Shown one piece after another: positions 1 through 8,100 of a stretch of DNA of 9,138 nt. Position 1 is the stretch's first letter. Each line of letters opens with the position of its first letter. The notes under the pieces were generated by a model. It saw only the letters and a list, made by a program, of their open reading frames with translations. It was not told the DNA's origin and made no database searches. Source of the stretch: an uncultured Oxalobacteraceae bacterium (GTDB lineage Bacteria > Pseudomonadota > Gammaproteobacteria > Burkholderiales > Burkholderiaceae); assembly GCA_946478765.1 (NCBI GenBank), contig CAMLDH010000138.1, positions 1 through 9,138 of the forward strand, in the 5' to 3' direction. Both the position numbers and the translations under genes were made by a program.

Positions 1-977
1 TCGAAACTGCGAAACCCGCTCAGCACGGCGAGCGCAAACCCGCGTTCCGCCGCCACTCTCGCCACGCAGCCCATCGCCATGTTGCTCTTGCTCGAATGCG
101 TGTCCCACACGCCGTCCAGCACTTTGGCCAGCTTGCCCGGATGGCCGGCCAGCCACAGCACATCGAGTCGGCGTTGCTCCTCAATCAGCGCCTTCTGCGT
201 GAAGTCGAGCGCATCGCCCAAGAAATTGGCGATCTGCACCGTGCGCTTTTCGGGCAGCTGCAACACATCCTTCGCGTAATCACGGCCGATCTTGCCCGGC
301 AGGTAAGCCACACTCTGCGCACCGCCACCGAGCGCGACGCGCACATAGACTTCGATCGACGCAATCCAGGATGCCATCGACATCGGCTCGACGATGCCCG
401 ACGTGCCGAGGATCGAAATGCCGCCGAGAATGCCGAGCCGGGGGTTAAACGTTTTCCGCGCGATCACTTCACCATTTTCGCAGCCGATCGTCAGATCAAA
501 GCCGGCTTTCCGTTCCTCCGGTAATCCTTCCGCCAGCACTTCGGCAACCGCCTGCCGCATCATCTGCCGCGGCACCGGGTTAATCGCCGGCTCACCCACC
601 GCTACCCGCAAACCGGGCTGGGTCGCGGTACCGACACCGCGGCCGGCGAAGAAGCGAATCTGCCCCGTGTCGTTGCGCCGCACCTCGGCGAAAATGGTCG
701 CGCCATGGGTGCTGTCCGGATCGTCGCCGCCATCCTTCTGCACTTCTGCACGCACAGTGTGTGGATCGAGCCAACACGAACTCTGAATCGGCACCACCAG
801 ATAATGCGCGCCGTCCGGCAGTGTTACCTCTACATGCTCACATCGCTCCCCGCGCAATAGCAAGTAAAGCGCTGCCTTGACCGCCGCCGTGGCGCAACTG
901 CCCGTCGTGCGCCCGCGCCGCAAACCGTTTCCTGCCGGCACGAGCAAATCGAATTCTGCCCGTTCAAGTTCGGCCAT
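1..977 (-). CDS. cbiD: Cobalt-precorrin-5B (C1)-methyltransferase CbiD (3'-partial)
   Basis: SAM-dependent enzyme that methylates C1 of (cobalt-)precorrin-5B during corrin-ring contraction and replaces CobF in organisms that carry it. I translated 325 residues with no stop; the frame runs off the left edge, so some 35-55 C-terminal residues of the usual 360-380 are missing. CbiD signatures in order: [11 protein letters not shown] (22-32), [13 protein letters not shown] (81-93), [12 protein letters not shown] (112-123), [12 protein letters not shown] (129-140), [20 protein letters not shown] (176-195) continuing into VEPMSMASW, then [20 protein letters not shown] (277-296). The ATG at 977 overlaps the end of cbiX-cbiC by 14 bases and has no clear Shine-Dalgarno sequence, which suggests translational coupling. 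A TTG three codons upstream is a weaker alternative. CbiD is at home in cobalt-early pathways but also occurs beside CobN in pseudomonads and betaproteobacteria, as here. Confidence 0.95.
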   Translation of the reverse strand, partial: MAELERAEFDLLVPAGNGLRRGRTTGSCATAAVKAALYLLLRGERCEHVEVTLPDGAHYLVVPIQSSCWLDPHTVRAEVQKDGGDDPDSTHGATIFAEVRRNDTGQIRFFAGRGVGTATQPGLRVAVGEPAINPVPRQMMRQAVAEVLAEGLPEERKAGFDLTIGCENGEVIARKTFNPRLGILGGISILGTSGIVEPMSMASWIASIEVYVRVALGGGAQSVAYLPGKIGRDYAKDVLQLPEKRTVQIANFLGDALDFTQKALIEEQRRLDVLWLAGHPGKLAKVLDGVWDTHSSKSNMAMGCVARVAAERGFALAVLSGFRSF

Positions 978-2562
978 ACCATGCAAGCTGCACAGTTATC
1001 TGATTAACCGCATCGATCATCAGTGCATTGACCACGCTCGCCGCCCACGGTGAACCACCGCGCGTACCGCTATTGGTAATGCGCGGCACTTGCAGGCAAC
1101 GGCGCAACTCATCCTTGCTTTCACGGGTGCCGACGAAGCCGACCGGCAGGCCGATCACCAGTTGCGGCCGCCAGCCGTGCTCGCGGATCAGGCGTGTCGC
1201 CTCAACGATCGCCGTCGGCGCATCGCCAATCGCGAGCACGACGTCGTTGCCGAATTTTTCCCAGGCGCGCCGGATGCCGGCTGCAGAGCGCGTGATGCCC
1301 TGCGTCTGTGCCATCAAGTGCGTCTCGCGGTCGTGCACTCCACACCAGGTTTCAATCTCGAGTTGTTCAAGCAGCGCACGCTTCAAACCGGTTTGCACCA
1401 TGGTGACGTCGGCCACCACGCGCTTGCAGCGCAATAGTGCGCGGATGCCGGTTTCGACTGCTCCCGACGAAAAGTAAATATCGTCAACCGCGTCGAAGTC
1501 GCCGCTGGTATGCACCAGCCGTTGCAGCACCGTCAAATGCGCAGCAGGGAAGCTCGACCAGTCACGTCCGGCTGCAATGATGCGGAAGCTCTCGGCTTCG
1601 ATCGGATGCGGCTCGTAGGATGTAAATTCTGGTTTGACTTCAGGCGGTTGCAACGTGCCGGCACTTTCTTTCTCCAGCAAGCCTCGCACGCGCAGATGAT
1701 GGGCCCGCTGCGGTTCACCCACTTGCTCCTCGAAGCCGACGATCTGCACCCGGTATTTACATAGCGAGCAGTTCATCGCAGCGCGCCCGGCCACCGCTTC
1801 GCGCGCGCGCTCGATCATTACGTCGGCCACGTGCGGATGCACGCCGAGATAACCGGCCTTGAGCACTTCCAGCGCCGGCTCACGCTCCTGCAATGCGTCG
1901 GCCGCCGCATAAATGCGCTTGACCAGCACGCCGTCGAATAAAAAGAACGGCAACACGATGAGCCGCCCGAATCCCAGCCGCGCCGCAGCACGCAAGCCAT
2001 CGGCGACCAAGGGCGTGGCGCTGCCCGAATAACAGACGTACGCCCCGCCGAAACCCATACCCTCTTCCAGCATGCGCGCCAGCTTGGCAACGTCGCCATT
2101 GGCATCCGGATCGGTGGTGCCGCGACCGACCAGCACCAGGCAAGTGTCAGCGCGCCGCACCGTGTTCGGGGATGCCGACTCGGCGGCGACGATGCGCTCC
2201 TGCGCAAGCTGCAACAGCAGCGGATGCAAGTTGAGCGGCGCGCCAAAATGAAAATCGATGGCGGGATGCTCGCGCGCCAGCGCCAGCAACTCGCTCGGCA
2301 TGTCGTTCTTGGCGTGACGCGCTGCCAGCAGCACGCCCGGCACCACGGCCACTTGCTGTGCACCGGCGGCGAGATTCGCTGCTACCGCTTGCTCGATGGT
2401 CGGGCTGGCGAACTCCAGGTAGCCGTGGCTGACCACATGCTGCGGGGCGCGCGCCCGGACCAGCTCGACTATCGCCTCGAATTCGCGAACAGCGTCGGGA
2501 TCGCGGCTGCCGTGACCGGCAATCACGATGCCGAACTGGTCGCCCTGATCGGCCTGCGTCAT
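964..2562 (-). CDS. Fusion of sirohydrochlorin cobaltochelatase CbiX and precorrin-8X methylmutase CbiC/CobH
   Basis: 532-residue two-domain enzyme. The N-terminal part (about 1-262) is a long-form CbiX, an ATP-independent class II chelatase that puts Co(II) into sirohydrochlorin. It shows AGHGSR with His17, ARHAKNDMP with His83 (the usual pair of metal-site histidines), the second-half motif [13 protein letters not shown] (145-157) and [20 protein letters not shown] (263-268) follows; it matches the MxCxxC motif that binds a 4Fe-4S cluster in Bacillus megaterium CbiX. The C-terminal part (about 318-532) is CbiC/CobH, which moves the C11 methyl to C12: [11 protein letters not shown], the catalytic His in RLVHTSGD (His351), [30 protein letters not shown] and [18 protein letters not shown]. 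Both halves keep their key residues. Start chosen by the ATGA overlap with cbiE and a GGAGGG site. A longer frame back to 2796 adds 78 residues of Arg-rich sequence that is only cbiE read out of frame. Stop overlaps cbiD by 14 bases. Confidence 0.93.
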   Translation of the reverse strand: MTQADQGDQFGIVIAGHGSRDPDAVREFEAIVELVRARAPQHVVSHGYLEFASPTIEQAVAANLAAGAQQVAVVPGVLLAARHAKNDMPSELLALAREHPAIDFHFGAPLNLHPLLLQLAQERIVAAESASPNTVRRADTCLVLVGRGTTDPDANGDVAKLARMLEEGMGFGGAYVCYSGSATPLVADGLRAAARLGFGRLIVLPFFLFDGVLVKRIYAAADALQEREPALEVLKAGYLGVHPHVADVMIERAREAVAGRAAMNCSLCKYRVQIVGFEEQVGEPQRAHHLRVRGLLEKESAGTLQPPEVKPEFTSYEPHPIEAESFRIIAAGRDWSSFPAAHLTVLQRLVHTSGDFDAVDDIYFSSGAVETGIRALLRCKRVVADVTMVQTGLKRALLEQLEIETWCGVHDRETHLMAQTQGITRSAAGIRRAWEKFGNDVVLAIGDAPTAIVEATRLIREHGWRPQLVIGLPVGFVGTRESKDELRRCLQVPRITNSGTRGGSPWAASVVNALMIDAVNQITVQLAWYGRT

Positions 2563-3263
2563 TTGCCCTCCGGCGGCTCGATCTGACTGTCCATTGGCTT
2601 GCGCGTACGGATCAGCATGATGCTCATGTCGGTAAACTCGCGATCGACGCATTCGGCAAGCGTTCCGTGCCATTCTGCTTCGCCGCGCGTCAGGTTCTCC
2701 CATACCTCGGTCGGATGCTCGGGCGACACGCCATTCTCCAGCAGGTAAGCGGCGATGTGGCGCGGCATGAAGGAGCGTGCCGCATCCCACGGACAAGGGA
2801 TCACGATCGCGTTGCGCTCATCTTGCAGCACGTGCACCAGATGACGCTTGAAAGGATCGAGATCACCGCGACGGTGAAAAGTGATGAAGGTGGTTTCGTC
2901 GAAACATACTTTGGCACGCGACGCGAGAATTTGCGCTGAAGATATTCCCGGCAGCGTTTCTACCGCGTGACCACATGCGCGCTCGACCCGCTCCAGATAT
3001 TGAAAGCCGCTGAAGTGAATGTCACCCATGAATACCACGACGCAACGCTTGCCGGCATGGTGCGCCAACGCCACCTGCGCTAGTTTTTCAACCTGATCGC
3101 GATAGCCCATCATCACCACTTCTGCTGCTGGCGGAATCAGGCTGCGCACCACATTCACTACCGCATCGAATCCGGCTACCACGTCGGCCTCGCGGATCAA
3201 TTCCGCCCCGCGCTGCGTCAAGTAACCAACGTCGCCCGGCCCTGCACCGATACAGATGATCAT
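2559..3263 (-). CDS. cbiE: Precorrin-7 / cobalt-precorrin-7 (C5)-methyltransferase CbiE
   Basis: SAM-dependent corrin-ring methyltransferase of the tetrapyrrole methylase family; CbiE methylates C5 and works with CbiT, which methylates C15 and decarboxylates (the two are fused in CobL). The 234-residue protein starts with the family's N-terminal loop IGAGPGD (5-11), has the central block [18 protein letters not shown] (76-93, usual form GDP-x-x-G) and the TLPGISSAQ motif (103-111) that lines the SAM pocket. Its length matches CbiE alone, with no CbiT domain attached. The ATG at 3263 is nine bases after the preceding stop and has a very good ribosome binding site. Its TGA overlaps the next ATG as ATGA. 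The Pro of GDP is replaced by Ile (GDIHFSG), a mild departure from most relatives. Another tetrapyrrole methylase of the pathway is possible, but the N-terminal block and length fit CbiE best. Confidence 0.85.
   Translation of the reverse strand: MIICIGAGPGDVGYLTQRGAELIREADVVAGFDAVVNVVRSLIPPAAEVVMMGYRDQVEKLAQVALAHHAGKRCVVVFMGDIHFSGFQYLERVERACGHAVETLPGISSAQILASRAKVCFDETTFITFHRRGDLDPFKRHLVHVLQDERNAIVIPCPWDAARSFMPRHIAAYLLENGVSPEHPTEVWENLTRGEAEWHGTLAECVDREFTDMSIMLIRTRKPMDSQIEPPEGK
2566..2571 (-). promoter_or_regulatory. Ribosome binding site of cbiX-cbiC inside cbiE
   Basis: GGAGGG, three bases before the ATG at 2562, lies within the last codons of cbiE. With the ATGA stop/start overlap it supports M at 2562 as the true start instead of an in-frame ATG at 2796 deep inside cbiE. 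Spacing is short, which fits reinitiation by terminating ribosomes. Confidence 0.7.
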
Positions 3264-3267
3264 TACT

Positions 3268-3274
3268 ACTCCTT
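3268..3274 (-). promoter_or_regulatory. Ribosome binding site of cbiE
   Basis: AAGGAGT lies four bases before the cbiE ATG (GGAG core five bases away) and overlaps the TAA stop of the upstream ATPase gene. It is the strongest Shine-Dalgarno sequence in the window and fixes the cbiE start. Confidence 0.85.
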
Positions 3275-5189
3275 AAAATTTCATGCGGCCACGTATCGTG
3301 AGCGCCAAGTTCTCTGCCGACAACTGCTCCAGCGTCAGGCATTCGGCACCTAGCGCTTGCGCCAGTTGACCAGCCCGCCCCAGACGCAGGTAACCGCTTT
3401 CGGTATCGAGCACCAATGCCGGCACACCACGTCCGGCAAGCAATTCCGCCAGCGCCAGCGTCTCGCGCCATGGGTCGCCGCCATCGCTTAATGCAACGTT
3501 TGCCCTGCCGTCGCTCAGCAATACCAGCAGCGGCGGTGCGCTGCTGGCACCCGCCTGCTCCAGGGTTTGCAACGCCAACTGCAGTGCATGCGGCAATGGC
3601 GTGCGGCCACCGGTAGGCAGTTCGCGCAATCCCTGCTCGGCGCAATCGACGCTGCGGGTGGGTGCCAGCAGCAGCGCTGCGGTTTCGCCGCGAAAGGAGA
3701 TGACGGCCACTTCGTCGCGCCGCTGGTAGGCATCGGTCAGCAGCGCCAGTACCGCGCCCTTGACCGCTTCCATGCGCCGCTGCGCCGCCATGGAGCCAGA
3801 GGCATCCACCACGAACAAAATGAGGTTGGCGCTCTTGCCGACGCGAATCTGCTGGTGCAGATCGCTTTTAGTTACCTGGAACTCCTTCGGATCACGCAGC
3901 GCTGCGCTGCGCAGCGTCGCACCGACCGCAAGGCTGCTCGGATTGTCATGCGGGACCGCGCGCACCACGCGGCCACGCGGCGCATCCAGTGCCTCGCTGC
4001 GCCGGCCCGCAGTGCTGCGAGCCGAGGCGGTGTCGACCGCGAGACGGCGCGCGGTGCCGGTGGATGCGGCAGCGAACACCTGCTGCTGATTCTCCTGTCC
4101 AGCGTCGCCCTCCGCATTCTCTGCGCCTTCGTCCTGGCCTTCATCCTGTAATGCAGCATTGGATGCATCGTTCGATTCCGGCGGCTGAGCGGCTTGCTGC
4201 ATCAATTCGTCGAGACGCTCGCGATCCAGCCCCGGCTGTTCGAACGGTTTGCGGCGGCGGCGATGCGGCAGCACCAATTCTGCCGCACAACGCACGTCTT
4301 CCGGTGTCACCCGCATCCGCCCCTCAAGTGCCGCCAATGCGCGCGCTGCCTTGTGCATCACGATGTCGGCACGCAGGCTGGCAACGTCGAATTCGCAGCA
4401 CAGATGACTGATCAGGTCGAGCAACGCATCGTCCAGCACCACCTCCGGCAACAAGCGCTGCGCGGTGGCAAGCTGATGGCGTAGCGCATCCTGCTGCTGA
4501 TCCCAGGCGGTGGCGTAACCGGCAGGATCGGCCTCGAACGCGATACGGCGGCGCACCACCTCGGCGCGCAATGCTTTTTCACGCGGTGCCGTCACTTCGA
4601 CCATCAAGCCAAAGCGGTCGAGCAGTTGCGGGCGCAGGTCGCCCTCTTCCAGATTCATCGTGCCGATCAGCGTGAAGCGTGCCGGATGCGTGATCGACAA
4701 ACCTTCGCGCTGCACAGAGTTAATGCCCATCGCTGCCACGTCCAGCAGGACATCCACCAAGTGGTCGGGCAGCAGGTTCACTTCATCGATGTAGAGAATG
4801 CCGCGGTGCGCTGCCGCCAGCAAGCCGGGTTGAAAGGCGCGCTTGGCGCCCTGCAGCGCGCGCTCCAGATCGAGGGTACCGAGCACCCGGTCTTCGGTGG
4901 CGCCGAGCGGCAGCGTGACGAAAGGCACCGTAGCAGCCTGCGCCGTCGCACTCGCGTCGCTACAGATCTCGCAATGTCCACAGGGCATGCCGGGCGAACA
5001 GTTGAATGCACAGCCGACGATACGTTCAATCAGCGGCAGGATGTCTGTCAACGCCCGCGCCGCCGTACTTTTGGCCGTCCCCTTGTCGCCCCGGATCAGC
5101 ACGCCACCCAGCGTCGGATCGACCGCGCACAGCAGCAGCGCGGATTTCAACTGCGGCTGTCCGACGATGGCGGAAAATGGAAAATTCAT
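3273..5189 (-). CDS. ChlI-ChlD fusion-type AAA+/VWA subunit, partner of CobN
   Basis: Predicted motor subunit of a class I (ATP-dependent) chelatase, here for cobalt with CobN. Numbered from the ATG at 5189 (638 residues). An N-terminal AAA+ domain (about 1-310) carries Walker A GDKGTAKS (34-41), Walker B ILYIDE (131-136), sensor-1 GTMN (176-179) and an Arg-finger-like RPQLLDRFG. A five-Cys cluster (60, 64, 70, 73, 76) sits in the loop after the first helix. A Gln/Glu/Ala-rich low-complexity linker (about 330-430) leads to a C-terminal von Willebrand A domain with a complete MIDAS: DASGS (462-466), the Thr of GRTPL (530) and the Asp of LSDG (560). It thus combines ChlI- and ChlD-like parts and would replace CobS plus CobT. 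An in-frame TTG at 5198 overlaps the cobN stop (TTGA) and adds three residues; neither start has a good Shine-Dalgarno sequence, so coupling to cobN is likely. Often annotated as magnesium chelatase, but the neighbours argue for cobalt. Confidence 0.93.
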   Translation of the reverse strand: MNFPFSAIVGQPQLKSALLLCAVDPTLGGVLIRGDKGTAKSTAARALTDILPLIERIVGCAFNCSPGMPCGHCEICSDASATAQAATVPFVTLPLGATEDRVLGTLDLERALQGAKRAFQPGLLAAAHRGILYIDEVNLLPDHLVDVLLDVAAMGINSVQREGLSITHPARFTLIGTMNLEEGDLRPQLLDRFGLMVEVTAPREKALRAEVVRRRIAFEADPAGYATAWDQQQDALRHQLATAQRLLPEVVLDDALLDLISHLCCEFDVASLRADIVMHKAARALAALEGRMRVTPEDVRCAAELVLPHRRRRKPFEQPGLDRERLDELMQQAAQPPESNDASNAALQDEGQDEGAENAEGDAGQENQQQVFAAASTGTARRLAVDTASARSTAGRRSEALDAPRGRVVRAVPHDNPSSLAVGATLRSAALRDPKEFQVTKSDLHQQIRVGKSANLILFVVDASGSMAAQRRMEAVKGAVLALLTDAYQRRDEVAVISFRGETAALLLAPTRSVDCAEQGLRELPTGGRTPLPHALQLALQTLEQAGASSAPPLLVLLSDGRANVALSDGGDPWRETLALAELLAGRGVPALVLDTESGYLRLGRAGQLAQALGAECLTLEQLSAENLALTIRGRMKF

Positions 5190-5194
5190 AGTCG

Positions 5195-8100
5195 TCAATC
5201 TTGTGGGAAAGCGTTAAGCGCAGGTGAAGCAGGGGTTTCGGATCGCACGCGATCCGCCTGCGTAACGGTATCCGCTTGCAAGCGGATATGCGCGCTGCAA
5301 GCGGTACTCTGTCCCCCACTGGGCAGAGATGCGCTGCGCGGTGTCTCGCCGCGCGCCTCCAGCAAGGTTTCACTGCGTAGATACAGGGCGCGCAGCGCCT
5401 CCAGCGTCTGCGGTTGCGGCTCGGCCCACATGCCGCGGCTGGCCGCTTCCAGCAAGCGTTCGGCGATCGCGTTCTGCGCCCACGGATTGGCTTCCTGCAG
5501 AAAGCGCTGCATCTCGGGATCGAACGCATAGGTACTTGCCACTTGCTCGTACATCCAGTCGTCCATCACCTGGGCGGTGGCGTCGTAACCGAACAGGTAA
5601 TCAACCGTCGCAGTCAATTCCAGTCCGCCCTTGTAACCATGACGCTGAATGCTCGTGAGCCACTTGGGATTGACGACGCGCGAGCGGAATACCCGCAAGG
5701 TCTCCTCCTTGAGATCGCGCACCTGCGCCCGCGCCGGATCATGGCTGTCGCCGAAATAGTGACGGGGCTGCTGCCCGGTCAGGGCACGGATGGTGGCGAT
5801 CATGCCGCCGTGGAATTGCAGGTAATCATCGCTGTCGAAAATGTCGTGCTCGCGATTGTCCTGGTTATGCAGCGCCACCTGTACGCCCGACAGGCGAACC
5901 CGGAACGCATCGCGTTCGTCCACGCCTTGTGTATTGCGCGCATACGCATAGCCGCCCCAGTTGACATAGGCCTCGGCGAAGTCGGCATCGGCTTGCCAAT
6001 TCTTTTCCTGAATCAACGGCAGAATGCCTGCACCGTAACTACCGGGCTTGGCGCCGAAGATGCGATAACCGGCACGACGGGATGCCTCATCTTGCGGCAA
6101 TCCCTTGCCGATCCATTCGCCCAATTCGGCGAGATAATGCTTGCGCACGAAGTTTTGCGACAGCGGCTCGTCCAACTTGATGACGGTATTTACCGCGTCA
6201 TCGACCAAATCGATCAATTGCGGGAATGCATCGCGAAAAAAGCCGCTGATGCGCGTTGTTACATCGATGCGCGGGCGTTTCAGTTCCGCCAGCGGAATCA
6301 CTTCGACGCCCGTCAGCTGCCTATTCTCCGGCCGCCACACCGGACGCACACCGAGCAGCGCCAGAATCTGCGCCACGTCGTCGCCGTGCGTGCGCATCGC
6401 GCTGGTGCCCCAGACACTGATGGCGACGCTTTCCGGATAGTCGCCGGTTTCGCGCACATGGCGTGCCAGCACTTCATGCGCCAATTGCGATCCGACGCGC
6501 CAGGCCGACTGCGACGGCACGCTGCGCGGATCGACCGAGTAAAAATTGCGCCCGGTCGGCAGGATGTGCGCCATGCCGCGCGTCGGCGAGCCGCTCGGTC
6601 CCGCCGGTACATAACCGCCGGCCAGACCGCTCAACAGGTTGTCGATCTCGTCCGAAGCGCGTGCCAGATTCGGCACCAGCTCGCGGCAGGAAAAACCGAG
6701 TATGCGACGCAAACCGTCATAGCGGATTTCGGTATTTTCCGGTGCATCCTGATGAGCAGCCTTGACCGGGATCGTGCGGACGGCGCTCTCTTGTACACGC
6801 GGCTTTTTCACTTGCGAAAATACGCTACTGCGCGCACGAAGCGCAGGTTGTAAAAGCGGCTGGTTGACTGCACTACCATCGGCATCAAGTCCGCCAAAAA
6901 CCAGATCCAGCACCTCATCTATACTTGATGCAAGATGACCGCGCGCATGCAGTTCGACGAACAGTTTGCGGCACAACACATCGATGGCTTCCAGCGCATC
7001 GGCTCGTGTCACGACCGGCCGTTCAGCCAGGCGGGCCAGAGCACTGACAACATTCAAACGACGCCCCTTGTGCTCCAGCAGCATGTCGATTTTCAAACCA
7101 AACAGCCGGGCGACTTCCGCCTGCAAACCAGGGATATCCTGGTTCGGCAGACGCGTAAGGGACACCAGCATGTCAACCAGTTGCTCGTTTTCGGGTGCCT
7201 GGCCAAGAATGTGCAGGCCGTCGCGGATCTGCGCGGCGCCTAACTCGCACAAATAGCCGTCGAGATCCTCGATCAGATGGGCGACACCGGCTCCGTCCAT
7301 GTTTGCCAGTGCGGCGGGAATTTCGTCGTCATGGTCATGATCGTGGTCGTGACCATGCTGATGATCGTGATCGTGATCGTGTTTGTGATCGTGATCGTGT
7401 CTGTGATCATGGTGGCCATGAAAATGGGCGTGATCATCGTGGTTGTGGTCATGATCGTGGTGATCGTGATGATCATGGTCATGATGCAGCAGTCTGGCCT
7501 GCAGATCCGCATCCAGATTGGTTTCCTTCACCAGCTCCCATATCTGCTGCTGCAACAACGGCAGCTTGGCCGGATCGAGCACCTCCACCTGATAGTACTC
7601 GTCCACCAGTTGGGTCAACTGGGCCAGCGCGCCATAAGTGTCGGCGGTGGTCATCGGCGGCGTCAGGTGATCGACGACGACGGCATGGGCGCGGCGCTTG
7701 GCCTGCGCCCCCTCGCCGGGGTCGTTGATGATGAAAGGATAAAACAGAGGCATATCCGCCAGCAGCGCATCCGGAAAACAGTTTTCCGACAGGCCCACGC
7801 CCTTGCCCGGCAGCCATTCGAGCGTGCCGTGCTTGCCGACGTGAACGATGGCATCGGCGCGCCACTCGTCCCGTAACCAGCGATATAGCGCGTAATAATG
7901 GTGGGTCGGCGGCAGATCGGGCTGATGATAGATCGCATCCGGGTCCATGCCGTAGCCGCGCGGCGGTTGCAGCGCAACGAAGGCATTGCCCAGTTCGATA
8001 CCCGCCAATGCCAGATGATCGTCATGCACATAGGCCTCGCCCGGCGGCGGCCCCCATTGCGCCGCCATCTTCTCCTGCATCTCCAGCGGCAAATCGTCAA

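Noticed and set aside
2563..2796. 78-residue N-terminal extension of the cbiX-cbiC frame back to an ATG at 2796
   Set aside because: The segment lies inside cbiE, is Arg-rich and has no similarity to CbiX. The ATG at 2562 has a GGAGGG site and an ATGA overlap, and leads directly into the CbiX fold.
4575..4579. Run of five A on the coding strand of the chelatase ATPase gene, considered as a programmed frameshift site to make a separate small subunit (frameshifting has been reported for some chlD genes)
   Set aside because: The frame GAA AAA GCA does not give a good slippery heptamer, and a shift here would cut the AAA+ domain before its lid. No A-rich slippery heptamer was seen near the AAA+/linker boundary either.
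5239..5288. Inverted repeats at the end of cobN as a Rho-independent terminator
   Set aside because: No T-run follows the stems on the transcribed strand, and the next gene starts within about 50-80 bases with overlapping or coupled translation, so full termination is unlikely.
5414..6853. Long plus-strand open frame (479 codons) opposite cobN, with others at 4626-5531 and 7898-8710
   Set aside because: These are antisense shadows of high-GC coding sequence. The minus strand has clear family motifs throughout; the plus-strand products show no recognisable domain and no ribosome binding site context.
7335..7475. Dense cluster of about eleven GATC sites, possible methylation or SeqA-type regulatory region
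   Set aside because: Any GAT (Asp) codon followed by a CAN (His) codon creates GATC, so the cluster follows from the His/Asp coding. No other origin-like features are present.
7277..7876. Plus-strand frame with a strikingly hydrophobic Val/Ile/Met stretch resembling several membrane helices
   Set aside because: It is the complement of the His/Asp codons (CAC/CAT and GAC/GAT become GTG/ATG and GTC/ATC). The apparent membrane segment is an artefact of the His tract.
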